Source: DASPLH01 sp035627675 (GTDB lineage Bacteria > Acidobacteriota > Terriglobia > Terriglobales > Acidobacteriaceae). Taken from it: 23,863 nt of DNA. Each line of letters begins with the position of its first letter. Within the stretch, counting starts at the first letter, position 1. The notes under the pieces were generated by a model. That model saw only the letters and a list, made by a program, of their open reading frames with translations, had not been told where the DNA came from and did no database searches. The stretch lies in NCBI GenBank assembly GCA_035627675.1, contig DASPLH010000135.1:1-23863 (forward strand), read 5' to 3'. The translations under genes were made by a program, and so were the position numbers. Shown in pieces: positions 5,174-13,401 of this stretch.

Positions 5174-6529
5174 ATGAAGTTAGCAACGGTTCTATTGGCC
5201 GGATTGATTTTGACGTGCGGCACTCCGGTGGCTGCGCAGTCTGTTCCTGCACCGTCGTCCGACGCCGGCCAGCAGCCATCGGACGCAGTCCCCGACGCGC
5301 AGACCTCGTTACCTGCCACGTCGCCGACCGGCTTCCAGGCGTTGAAGGTCTCCGGTCCGACGATGAACCGCACGTTTCTGTCGCCGAGTCTCCGATTCTC
5401 GCACCGCATCAGCGGCAATACACGCGAGGCGGATCAGGGAATGCAGTGGGAGTCGACGAGCATCGTCGGTGGCTCCCTGGAATTTGAGCGCCGGGCGGGA
5501 CACAACGTAACTACCCTGAACTACGGTGCCGTCGGGCGCCCCTACACCAGCGGCGAGGCCAGCACGAACAGCATGCATCAACTGTCGATCAGCCAGGGCG
5601 TGCAGCTCGGTCGCGTGGGCCTGTATTTCGCGAACGACTTCGCGTACACGTCGGAATCGAACAGGTTTACCGGTCTCGAGGACATTGGCGACCCCTCGCT
5701 GGAAGAACCGGTGCTCGCGGACGATTCGATCATCGTCGGACATGCACCGCGATTCACCAATACGACCGCCGGTCAGATGGAGTACATGCTGGACCGCCGC
5801 AAGTCTCTTTCGTTCGGCGGAACCTACACCCTGCTTCGGCACCGCGGCGAGGCGAGCACGATCGACGGCAATCAGATCGGTGGGCGCGCGGCGTTCAATT
5901 ACGTGGTGAACCGGCGCACCTCCATCGGCGTGAGTTACGGCCTAACTCGATTTGGCTTCCAGGACGCGGTGCAGGAGATCGACAGCCACACCTTCCACTT
6001 CTCCGTATCCCGGCAGCTCAGCCGGACGTGGTTGTTGAACGTGGCAGTCGGCCCGGAATTGACCAAGCTCGGAATCAGCGAGTCGGAGAGCAGCAAGAGC
6101 GTCCGTTTCAGCACCTCCGCAACCTTGCTCTACTCAACCGGGAGGCGCACATTCCAGGCCTCCTATACCGAGGGCACACGCAACGGCTCCGGCGTGATGG
6201 TCGGCTCGCACAGCCGACGGGTGGAAGCGAGCCTTGGCGCGAGTCTGTCGCGGAACTGGAGCGCGGAGATCCGCGGTGCGTACGCGAACAACTCCTCGTT
6301 TTCGGAGTTGAGCAGCGCCGTGGAACAAGGCAGGTTTCACAGCGGCGCTGCCGGCATTCGCATAAGGCGGCAGCTCGGCTCGCATGTTCAGGCGTTCACC
6401 AGCTACAACCTGCAGCGGCAGGACCATGCCGGCGGTTGCGCTACCGGCATCGGATGCGATGACCTGGTCACCCGGCACGCGATTGAGTTCGGGCTGCGGT
6501 TCATCCTGCTCCCGGTAAGAGTGCGTTAA
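5174..6529 (+). CDS. Outer-membrane beta-barrel protein, EPS/PEP-CTERM locus
   Basis: A 451-residue protein with signal peptide MKLATVLLAGLILTCGTPVAAQS, a Pro/Ser/Asp-rich linker, then alternating amphipathic strands throughout. Examples are RKSLSFGGTYTLLRHRG, RTSIGVSYGLTRFGF and HTFHFSVSRQLS, ending in HAIEFGLRFILLPVRVR, which resembles a barrel-closing strand. Beta-barrel proteins of similar size follow the OPX gene in many exosortase-linked EPS clusters and are thought to form the outer-membrane exit or to anchor polymer. The ATG at 5174 is preferred over the GTG at 5162 because GAGGGG sits just upstream and the signal peptide starts there. No enzymatic motif is visible. The exact family is not assigned. 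Confidence 0.78.
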   Translation: MKLATVLLAGLILTCGTPVAAQSVPAPSSDAGQQPSDAVPDAQTSLPATSPTGFQALKVSGPTMNRTFLSPSLRFSHRISGNTREADQGMQWESTSIVGGSLEFERRAGHNVTTLNYGAVGRPYTSGEASTNSMHQLSISQGVQLGRVGLYFANDFAYTSESNRFTGLEDIGDPSLEEPVLADDSIIVGHAPRFTNTTAGQMEYMLDRRKSLSFGGTYTLLRHRGEASTIDGNQIGGRAAFNYVVNRRTSIGVSYGLTRFGFQDAVQEIDSHTFHFSVSRQLSRTWLLNVAVGPELTKLGISESESSKSVRFSTSATLLYSTGRRTFQASYTEGTRNGSGVMVGSHSRRVEASLGASLSRNWSAEIRGAYANNSSFSELSSAVEQGRFHSGAAGIRIRRQLGSHVQAFTSYNLQRQDHAGGCATGIGCDDLVTRHAIEFGLRFILLPVRVR

Positions 6530-6543
6530 GTGAAGGAAGATTA

Positions 6544-8055
6544 ATGTCGAGCCATCGTCCACTCGTTCTTCGCGACTATCTGGGTATCCTCCGCCGGCGC
6601 GCGGTGGTGTTGATCGCGCCTGCGCTTGTCCTCGCGGTGGGGGCCTACTCCGCGTCCCTGGTCTTGAAGAACCAGTACACGGCGACGACAACGGTGCTGG
6701 TGGAGCAGCAGCGGGTGCCGGACGACTTCGTACGGCCGGTTGTCACCGAAGACCTGGCCGAGCGCCTGGCCACCATGCAGGAGCAGATTTTCAGCCGGAG
6801 CCGGCTCGAGCCGATGATCCAGCGATTTGGGCTGTACAAAGATTCGCGACACCTTCCGATGGAAGACTTGCTGGAGCGAGTGCGCAAATCGATCAATGTG
6901 ACCTCCATCCGCGGCGATTCTCGCGGAAGAAATACGGTCACTGGATTTGCCATCAGCTTTACCTCGGAGGACCCGCGGCTTGCACAGCGCGTGTGCACCG
7001 AGATCGCTTCCATGTTCATGGAGGAGAACCTCCGGGTCAGGGAACAGCGCGCCCAGAACACGACCGACTTCCTCAGCAAGCAGTTGCACGACGCGAAGAC
7101 CGCGCTCGACGAGCAGGACCGCAGGCTTGCCGAGTTCAAGACCCGCTACATGGGGCAGTTGCCGGAGCAGCAGCAGCAGAACCTGGCGCTGCTCTCCGGC
7201 TACGTGACTCAGCTGGAAGCGACCACACAGGCCCTGAACCGGGCGCAGCAGGACAAGAACTACACCCAGGCGATGCTTGCCCAGCAGACCGCCGCCTGGA
7301 ACGCACGGCAGTCGAACGACGCAAATCCGCAGGCGGTGGAACAGCAACTGGCGACGGCGCAGGCGCAAGTGATCGCGCTGCAGGCGAGATATACGGACGA
7401 CCATCCGGACGTCATAAAGGCCAAGAGCAACGTCGTGCAGATGCGGAAGAAGCTGGAAGCGTCGAAGACGCCGGCAGTCCAGACCCCGCAGGCCGACAGC
7501 CCGGCGGGCGCGGCTCCGGCAGACGTGCTCCAACTTCGCAACCAGTTCCATTCCCTGGAAGCGGTGGTCAAGCAGCGCCAGGCCGACCAGAAGCGACTTC
7601 AGGACCAGGTTCACGCGATTCAAGCACGGCTGAATCTCACGCCGGTCGTCGAGGAACAGTACAAGAACCTGACGCGCGACTACCAGACGGCGCTGACCTT
7701 CTACAACGAACTGCTGGCCAAGAAAGCCCAGTCCGAGATGGCAACAGACCTGGAGCGGCAGCAGCAGGGCGAACGTTTCAAGATCGTCGATCCGGCAAAC
7801 CTGCCGGAAAAACCGGTCTCTCCGAATCGTCCGCTGATCGCGATTGGCGGGTTCGCACTGGGTGGGGCGATAGGCCTTGGATTGACGGTTTTTTTCGAGA
7901 TGCGGCGCAGACCGCTTCGGACGGTTGAAGACGTGGAGTTCTACCTCGAGCTTCCGGTGCTTGCGGGTCTTCCCGACAAACGTGGCTTTTGGAAGCATCG
8001 CCTTGCCCGGCTGCACAAGCGCGGGCGGGTGCGAGCGGCGCAAGCGGGGAATTGA
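6544..8055 (+). CDS. Chain-length determinant / polysaccharide co-polymerase (Wzz/GumC-like)
   Basis: A 503-residue inner-membrane protein controlling polymer length and linking polymerisation to export. The N-terminal transmembrane helix (VVLIAPALVLAVGAYSASLVL, about 16-36) is followed by a Wzz domain. A long periplasmic coiled coil (about 160-400, very rich in Gln, Glu and Ala) comes next. The Pro-rich segment NLPEKPVSPNRPL then leads into the second membrane helix (IAIGGFALGGAIGLGLTVFF). A short cytoplasmic tail, including TVEDVEFYLELPVLAGLP, follows. It has no kinase domain of its own; the separate BY-kinase two genes downstream is the likely partner. GGAAG lies before the ATG, 14 bases after the upstream stop. 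It matches the PEP-CTERM chain-length family in layout. Confidence 0.92.
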   Translation: MSSHRPLVLRDYLGILRRRAVVLIAPALVLAVGAYSASLVLKNQYTATTTVLVEQQRVPDDFVRPVVTEDLAERLATMQEQIFSRSRLEPMIQRFGLYKDSRHLPMEDLLERVRKSINVTSIRGDSRGRNTVTGFAISFTSEDPRLAQRVCTEIASMFMEENLRVREQRAQNTTDFLSKQLHDAKTALDEQDRRLAEFKTRYMGQLPEQQQQNLALLSGYVTQLEATTQALNRAQQDKNYTQAMLAQQTAAWNARQSNDANPQAVEQQLATAQAQVIALQARYTDDHPDVIKAKSNVVQMRKKLEASKTPAVQTPQADSPAGAAPADVLQLRNQFHSLEAVVKQRQADQKRLQDQVHAIQARLNLTPVVEEQYKNLTRDYQTALTFYNELLAKKAQSEMATDLERQQQGERFKIVDPANLPEKPVSPNRPLIAIGGFALGGAIGLGLTVFFEMRRRPLRTVEDVEFYLELPVLAGLPDKRGFWKHRLARLHKRGRVRAAQAGN

Positions 8056-8058
8056 CGA

Positions 8059-8991
8059 ATGTATAAGCGGTTCTTCGGACTGACAGCAAACCCGTTCACG
8101 GCGAACCCCGACCCGAGGTTCCTGTACTTCACTCCGCAGTTGCGGGAAGCATTCGCCTGCCTCGCCTATGGGATTCGTACCGGGAAAGGGTTCGTGTTGC
8201 TGACGGGCGAGGTCGGCACGGGAAAGACCACCCTGCTCAACCGGCTGCTGCAATGGCTTCGGGAACAGCGCATGCCCACGGCGTTCATCTTCAACCCGCG
8301 GCTTACGCAGCAGGAGTTCTTCCACTACATGCTGGCCGAGTTCGGCATTGAAAATCAGAGCACGAGCAAGGGCGAGATCTTGCTGAAGCTGAATGACTGG
8401 CTGCTGGAGCGGCTCGCCAAGAACGAAACGCCCGTGCTGATCATCGACGAAGCGCAGCACCTCAGCGACGACATGCTCGAGGAGATCCGTTTGCTGACGA
8501 ACCTCGAGACCTCCAGCCAGAAGCTCCTTCAGATCGTGCTCTGCGGGCAGCCCGAACTGGCGGAGAAGATCGCAAGCCCGCACCTTCGGCAATTGCGCCA
8601 GCGCATCGCGCTGCGCACGAAAACCATGCCGCTGTCCGCCGAGGAAACCACGCACTACATCCAGCAGCGCCTTCGCATGTCCGGCGCGCAGCGGGAGGTG
8701 TTTACGGCGGAAGCGATTGCCGCGGTGCAGGAGCACGCGGCCGGAATCCCGCGACTGATCAACCTGATCTGCGAGAACTCGCTGATTGCGGCATTCGCGG
8801 ACGGCCGCACCACCGTGGGACCAGAAATCGTCGGCAACGTGGCCCGGGATTGGGATCTTGCCGACCGGAAGGCTCTCCCGAATGCCGGCGAGCTCCCGAG
8901 GGCGGATGACAGTGCCGTGATTTTCAAGAGCCTCGTGAGTCTGGCTGAGCGGTTGAACGAGCGCAGCACAGCAGTGAAACAGGAGTCTTAA
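8059..8991 (+). CDS. ExeA-like AAA ATPase, PEP-CTERM/EPS locus type
   Basis: A 310-residue cytoplasmic ATPase of the ExeA/general-secretion type. The family N-terminus MYKRFFGLTANPF is followed by Walker A GEVGTGKTT (50-58), Walker B VLIIDEAQHLS (D130, E131), the sensor/arginine region LRQLRQRIALR and the lid GIPRLINLICENSLIAAFADG. Such ATPases lie between the co-polymerase and BY-kinase genes in exosortase A loci. They are presumed to energise or assemble the export apparatus, though their substrate is not established. It begins 3 bases after the upstream stop, and its TAA overlaps the next ATG by one base (TAATG), indicating coupled translation. Confidence 0.92.
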   Translation: MYKRFFGLTANPFTANPDPRFLYFTPQLREAFACLAYGIRTGKGFVLLTGEVGTGKTTLLNRLLQWLREQRMPTAFIFNPRLTQQEFFHYMLAEFGIENQSTSKGEILLKLNDWLLERLAKNETPVLIIDEAQHLSDDMLEEIRLLTNLETSSQKLLQIVLCGQPELAEKIASPHLRQLRQRIALRTKTMPLSAEETTHYIQQRLRMSGAQREVFTAEAIAAVQEHAAGIPRLINLICENSLIAAFADGRTTVGPEIVGNVARDWDLADRKALPNAGELPRADDSAVIFKSLVSLAERLNERSTAVKQES

Positions 8992-9944
8992 TGAGCCGTA
9001 TCTACGACGCATTATCGAAGGCCGAGCAAGAAGCGACCAGGAAGCTGTTCGAGGGAGCGCCCGCACAGGCTGCGTCTGAGCAGGCGGCCCCCAACGAGAG
9101 CGCAGCTGCCGCCGCGACGCCGGCCTTCGCCGGGATGCCCGCCACTGCTGCCGTTGCACAGCCGCCGACTGCCGCCGGCCTCCAATGTTCGCTCGCCGTC
9201 TGGAACCGCGATGGCGAATCCGTGCTGTTCGGCCTGACCGCCGATGCCGGCCTCAACGAGCAGTTTCGCGGCCTGCGCTCACGCCTGTACCAGCTTCGTG
9301 AAAAGCGGGCGCTGAAACGCCTGCTGATCACCAGCGCCCTGCCCGAGGAAGGTAAGTCGTTCGTCGCTCTCAACCTTGCGCACGCTCTATGTGCGCAGCA
9401 CGGCCGCAAGGTGTTGCTGGTGGACGCGGACCTGCGCCGTGCACGCCTGCACCTCGCGATGGGAGCCAAGGCCTCCCCGGGTCTGGCAGATTGTCTGCTG
9501 GGCAACGCCGGTGAAGAAGCGATCCAGTACGAAGGCAAGCAGGAGGCCGGCGAGCTCTTCTTTCTGCCGGCAGGACGGCACGTGGAGCACCCGGGAGACC
9601 TGCTCGGGAGCGATCGCCTGGCTGCCCTCATGGATCGCATTTCGGACTACTTCGACTGGATCGTGATCGACACTCCGCCTGTGGCTCCCGTGTCGGACGC
9701 CAGCGTTCTGGCCAAGCACTGCGACGCCTTGCTGCTGGTTGTGCGCGCAGGTTCGACGCCGATCGAGATGGCGCAAGCCGCGCGCCAGGAGTTTGAGGTT
9801 CAAGTTCCCATTGGCGTCGTGTTCAACGGTTTCAAAAGCACTCTCCCACCGCAGTACCAAAGGGGCTACTACGGGACTCAGCGCGTGCAGTTAAGCCGCG
9901 AGGCCGAGCCTATCAAGTCTGCAAATCACGAGGTGAGAGACTAA
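8991..9944 (+). CDS. Tyrosine-protein kinase (BY-kinase), capsule/EPS type
   Basis: A 317-residue cytoplasmic BY-kinase of the CpsD/Wzc-C type. The N-terminus MSRIYDALSKAEQEA is typical of the PEP-CTERM-linked subfamily, followed by an Ala/Pro-rich linker to about residue 65. The P-loop domain has Walker A SALPEEGKS (115-123), Walker A' VLLVDADLR (141-149) and Walker B WIVIDTPPVAPVSDA. In the family it autophosphorylates C-terminal tyrosines to regulate the co-polymerase. Here the tail carries only QYQRGYYG and then ends without a longer tyrosine cluster, so phosphoregulation may be limited. Confidence 0.92.
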   Translation: MSRIYDALSKAEQEATRKLFEGAPAQAASEQAAPNESAAAAATPAFAGMPATAAVAQPPTAAGLQCSLAVWNRDGESVLFGLTADAGLNEQFRGLRSRLYQLREKRALKRLLITSALPEEGKSFVALNLAHALCAQHGRKVLLVDADLRRARLHLAMGAKASPGLADCLLGNAGEEAIQYEGKQEAGELFFLPAGRHVEHPGDLLGSDRLAALMDRISDYFDWIVIDTPPVAPVSDASVLAKHCDALLLVVRAGSTPIEMAQAARQEFEVQVPIGVVFNGFKSTLPPQYQRGYYGTQRVQLSREAEPIKSANHEVRD

Positions 9945-9945
9945 C

Positions 9946-11358
9946 GTGTTCGACAACAAGACTCAGCAGGTTCGCGATGTCACGCTCCTGTTCGACATCG
10001 GCGTCATTGTCGGGTCCTTTTTGCTGGCGTACCTGTTTCGGCATTTGATGTACGGCAGCGAACCGGGCGAATTCTTCTCCCATGCCGCGCTGCTTCCGTT
10101 GATCCTCTCGATCTGGAGCGTCCTGCTGCCGTACTTCGGCGCGTACAAGAGCCCACGCGAAACCTCCGAGATCGGCTATCTCTGGTCGATCACCCGCGCC
10201 GTGGGTGCGGGCGTGGCGCTTCTGTTGACGCTGCTCTTCCTGTTGAAGATCACTTACGTGAGCCGCGCGGTCATCATCGGCTTCGCCGGAATCTGTTTCG
10301 TGCTTCTCAGCACCGTGCGCATCGCGACCCTCGTGTACTTCCGCCGGTCGCTGCGCCGTGGCTTGAACTTGCGCAACGTGCTGATCATCGGCACCGGCAA
10401 TCGGGCCTTGAAGCTTTCGAAGTCGCTTCGCGAAGCGGTCGAGTGGGGCGTTCATGTGGTCGGCCACCTCGATCCCGACGTCCGTTACTGCGGAAGCGAG
10501 GTTGCCGGCTCCCCGGTGCTGGGTTCGGTCGCCGACATCACTTCGGTCCTGAAACACCATGTAGTGGACGACGTGATCCTGGCCGTTCCGCGCGCCATGA
10601 TCCCTGACGTGGACGCCATCGCTCGCGCTTGCGAGGAGGAAGGCGTCCGCCTCGAGATGATGGCCGATGTGTTCGATGTGCATGTCGCCCGCATGAAGCT
10701 GGTTCACATGGGCTCGGTGCCTCTGCTCACCCTCGAGCCGGTCGCGCAGGACGAGTGGATGCTCATCGCCAAGCGAGCCATCGATCTGGGTTTCTGCATC
10801 CTGATCATGCCGGTCCTGTTGCCGCTCCTGTGCATCATCGCCATCGCCGTCCGGCTGGACTCACCGGGGCCGATCCTGTTCCGCCAGGAGCGCGTGGGCT
10901 TCGCCAAGCGGCGCTTCGAGATGCTGAAGTTCAGGACGATGGTCGCGGATGCCGAGAGATTGCAGGCGGAACTCGAGCATCTGAATGAGGCCGAAGGTCC
11001 GATCTTCAAGATCAAGAACGACCCGCGCATCACGCGCGTGGGCGGCTTCCTGCGGCGCACCAGCCTGGACGAGTTGCCGCAGTTCCTCAATGTATTCCGG
11101 GGCGAGATGAGCCTCGTCGGCCCGCGCCCGATGTCGATCCGCGACGTCGACCTGTTCGATAAAGGTGTGCAGCGGAAACGGTTCAGCGTGAAGCCCGGGC
11201 TCACCTGCCTGTGGCAGGTATCCGGACGTTCGAACCTGCCATTTTCCAAGTGGCTGGAACTTGACCTTCAGTACATCAACAACTGGTCCCTCGCTTTGGA
11301 TCTGAAGATCCTCTTCCGGACCATCCCTGCCGTGTTGCGCGGCAGCGGCGCCGTGTAA
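9946..11358 (+). CDS. Polyprenyl-phosphate sugar-1-phosphate transferase (EPS initiating enzyme, EpsB/WbaP-like)
   Basis: A 470-residue integral membrane enzyme that starts repeat-unit synthesis by moving a sugar-1-phosphate from a nucleotide sugar to undecaprenyl phosphate. Four N-terminal helices (about 12-32, 48-66, 84-102, 108-131) precede a Rossmann-like CoA-binding domain (NVLIIGTGNRALKL, about 144-165). A fifth helix (CILIMPVLLPLLCIIAIAV) leads into the catalytic bacterial sugar-transferase domain. That domain contains KFRTMVADAE, RRTSLDELPQFLNVFRGEMS, LVGPRPM and KPGLTCLWQVSGRS. The GTG start at 9946 is preceded by AGGTGAG and lies one base after the upstream stop. The sugar cannot be told from sequence. 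Confidence 0.94.
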   Translation: MFDNKTQQVRDVTLLFDIGVIVGSFLLAYLFRHLMYGSEPGEFFSHAALLPLILSIWSVLLPYFGAYKSPRETSEIGYLWSITRAVGAGVALLLTLLFLLKITYVSRAVIIGFAGICFVLLSTVRIATLVYFRRSLRRGLNLRNVLIIGTGNRALKLSKSLREAVEWGVHVVGHLDPDVRYCGSEVAGSPVLGSVADITSVLKHHVVDDVILAVPRAMIPDVDAIARACEEEGVRLEMMADVFDVHVARMKLVHMGSVPLLTLEPVAQDEWMLIAKRAIDLGFCILIMPVLLPLLCIIAIAVRLDSPGPILFRQERVGFAKRRFEMLKFRTMVADAERLQAELEHLNEAEGPIFKIKNDPRITRVGGFLRRTSLDELPQFLNVFRGEMSLVGPRPMSIRDVDLFDKGVQRKRFSVKPGLTCLWQVSGRSNLPFSKWLELDLQYINNWSLALDLKILFRTIPAVLRGSGAV

Positions 11359-11398
11359 AGCTGTGCGAACGGACGAAGGTGAATAAAGGAGAGAAGTC

Positions 11399-12541
11399 TT
11401 GACGGACTTGGGTTGCAACGGGCAGGCCACGGCAGTGGCTCTCCAGAAAGATCGGACAACACGGTGGCCGGACCTCGTGGCCGAGATGCGCGCACATGCG
11501 CCACGTGCACTGGCGCGAATGTATTCGCCTGCCGAGAAGGCGTTTGTGTTCCGGGTGCGGCGCGACAACGATCGGGTCGTACAAGAGGGAATGAGCCTGC
11601 GATATACGGCCATCACCCTGATTGGACTGGCGAGAGAAGACGAGCGCGTCTGTTCGGCCGCACTGTGCGGCGACACGCGCCAGGCGGTTTTGGAGCGTCT
11701 TCGCGCGGAAACGCCGGGAATGAAAAGTCTGGGCGACGTGGCGCTGGTCCTCTGGGCGGCACACGCCAACGGCATCGCGGACCGAAGCTGGGCGTGGTCC
11801 AAACTGCTGGAATTCCAGGCCGACCGTCGCGACTATCCCACGGTCGAGGTGGCCTGGGCTCTTTCCGCGTTATGTCTGGACGAGGAAGCCAAGGTTGGCG
11901 ACCTGCGAGAAAAGCTCGCCGCTCGACTCATGAAGAGCTTCCATCCGGCGGCCGGAATCTTTCCCCACATCGTCGGCAGCACCAGCCGCATGCATGTGGC
12001 TTGCTTCGCCGACCAGGTATATCCCATCCACGCGCTTTCCCACTACTTCCGCATCTCGCGCGATGTGAATGCCAAGGCGGCAGCGGAAAGATGCGCGAAA
12101 CAAATCTGCGCGCTACAGGGCTCCGCGGGTCAATGGTGGTGGCATTACGACTGCCGGACCGGCGGCGTTGTCGAGGGCTATCCGGTGTATGCAATCCACC
12201 AGGACGCGATGGCTCCGATGGCGCTGTTCGCCCTGCGTGATTGCACCGGCACCGACCTGCGGGAAGCAATCGACAAAGGACTCTCCTGGCTCGTCCAGGC
12301 TCCGGAACTGAACGGATCAACGCTGTTCGACCGAAAGGCGGACCTGATCTGGCGCAAGGTGGCGCGTCGCGAACCCCGGAAGTTCGTGCGTTACGCCCAG
12401 GCCTTCGCCAGCAGTATCCACCCGCGATTCCGGTTCCCGGTGGACACTCTGTTTCCGCCAGACGCGATCGACTATGAGGACCGCCCCTACCACTTGGGAT
12501 GGCTCTTGTACGCCTGGCCTGCGGCGACGGAGACAAAGTAA
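11399..12541 (+). CDS. Unrecognised protein, probable alpha/alpha-toroid (EPS operon)
   Basis: A 380-residue protein that I do not recognise with certainty. It has no signal peptide or membrane helix. The many amphipathic helices and repeated aromatic/His patches suggest a helical toroid like those of terpene-cyclase, glycosidase or lyase folds. The patches are MHVACFADQVYPIHALSHY (198-216), GQWWWHYDCRTGGVVEGYP (244-262) and YAIHQDAMAPMALFALRDC (264-282). The clustered Trp, His, Tyr and Asp residues look like a carbohydrate-binding or catalytic groove. Its place between the initiating transferase and WecG suggests a role in precursor or repeat-unit handling. The start is TTG at 11399, 7-8 bases after GGAGAG. 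Its TAA overlaps the next ATG by one base. No function is claimed. Confidence 0.82.
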   Translation: MTDLGCNGQATAVALQKDRTTRWPDLVAEMRAHAPRALARMYSPAEKAFVFRVRRDNDRVVQEGMSLRYTAITLIGLAREDERVCSAALCGDTRQAVLERLRAETPGMKSLGDVALVLWAAHANGIADRSWAWSKLLEFQADRRDYPTVEVAWALSALCLDEEAKVGDLREKLAARLMKSFHPAAGIFPHIVGSTSRMHVACFADQVYPIHALSHYFRISRDVNAKAAAERCAKQICALQGSAGQWWWHYDCRTGGVVEGYPVYAIHQDAMAPMALFALRDCTGTDLREAIDKGLSWLVQAPELNGSTLFDRKADLIWRKVARREPRKFVRYAQAFASSIHPRFRFPVDTLFPPDAIDYEDRPYHLGWLLYAWPAATETK

Positions 12542-13401
12542 TGCGGAACTCGTCCGCCAGCTCTCCGGCTCCGGCCAGGAGCCTCAAGAACGCCGCCTGG
12601 ATGTCGCAGGAGCCGCGCGTGCACGTGCTCGACATGGATCTTCACGCCATCACGATGGGTCGGGCTCTTGAACTTGTGCACCGTGCGATCGTGGAGCGCG
12701 CAGAACTGCGAATCGGAGTGGTCAATGCAGCCAAGGCGCTCAACATGGTCCGCGACGAAGAGCTGCGCGCCGATGTCTTGAGTTCCGACATGCTTCTCGC
12801 GGACGGGATGTCGCTCGTCTGGGCGAGTCATGTTCTCCGCGCTCCACTCCCGGAGCGTGTTGCCGGGATCGACATCATGATGCAGGTCCTCGCCCGCGGG
12901 AACCAGGAGGGATACCGGGTGTTCTGCCTCGGGGCAACCGACGAGGTTCTGAATACGGTATGCAAGAACATCGCGCGCGACTACCCGAACGTAAAAGTCG
13001 TAGGGGCGCGGAACGGATACTTCGACCTGCATAAGGAAGGCGAGGCCGTCGCTGCCGAGATTGCGGCTGCCGGTGCCGACGTTCTGTTCGTCGCGATCAC
13101 ATCGCCGAAAAAAGAACGCTTCATGGCTCGCTGGGGACGCGAACTCGGCATTCCTGTCATTCATGGCGTCGGCGGTTCGTTCGACGTGTACGCAGGGAAG
13201 GTGCTGCGAGCTCCCGAGTCCTGGCAGCGCCTCGGGCTGGAATGGTTCTACCGGCTCAAGCAGGAACCGCGACGGCTCTGGAAGCGTTACCTGGTGACGA
13301 ATACTGGATTCTGTCTTCTGGTATTTCGCCATTGGCTGCGGTCGCTTGCCGTATCGGGGACGAAAACTTCACTGGCAGGCAAGGATGCCGCGCGGCGATG
13401 A
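12541..13401 (+). CDS. WecG/TagA/CpsF family glycosyltransferase
   Basis: A 286-residue GT26-type enzyme, which in the family adds a sugar (for example ManNAcA or ManNAc) to a lipid-linked acceptor. Diagnostic stretches are VVNAAKALNMVRDEELR (60-76), SSDMLLADGMSLVWAS (81-96, with the catalytic-candidate D88), PERVAGIDIM and VFCLGATDEVLNTV. The late motif ITSPKKERF (187-195) stands where many members have G-x-P-x-QE. The ATG at 12541 overlaps the upstream TAA (TAATG). A longer frame reaches 12499, but that stretch only reads the upstream gene in another phase. The stop overlaps the next start (ATGA). Confidence 0.92.
   Translation: MRNSSASSPAPARSLKNAAWMSQEPRVHVLDMDLHAITMGRALELVHRAIVERAELRIGVVNAAKALNMVRDEELRADVLSSDMLLADGMSLVWASHVLRAPLPERVAGIDIMMQVLARGNQEGYRVFCLGATDEVLNTVCKNIARDYPNVKVVGARNGYFDLHKEGEAVAAEIAAAGADVLFVAITSPKKERFMARWGRELGIPVIHGVGGSFDVYAGKVLRAPESWQRLGLEWFYRLKQEPRRLWKRYLVTNTGFCLLVFRHWLRSLAVSGTKTSLAGKDAARR

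Noticed and set aside
6541..9159. 872-codon open frame on the minus strand
   Set aside because: It lies antisense to two well-supported genes (co-polymerase and ATPase). Its translation is Arg/Leu/His-rich with no domain, as expected from codon bias in GC-rich DNA.
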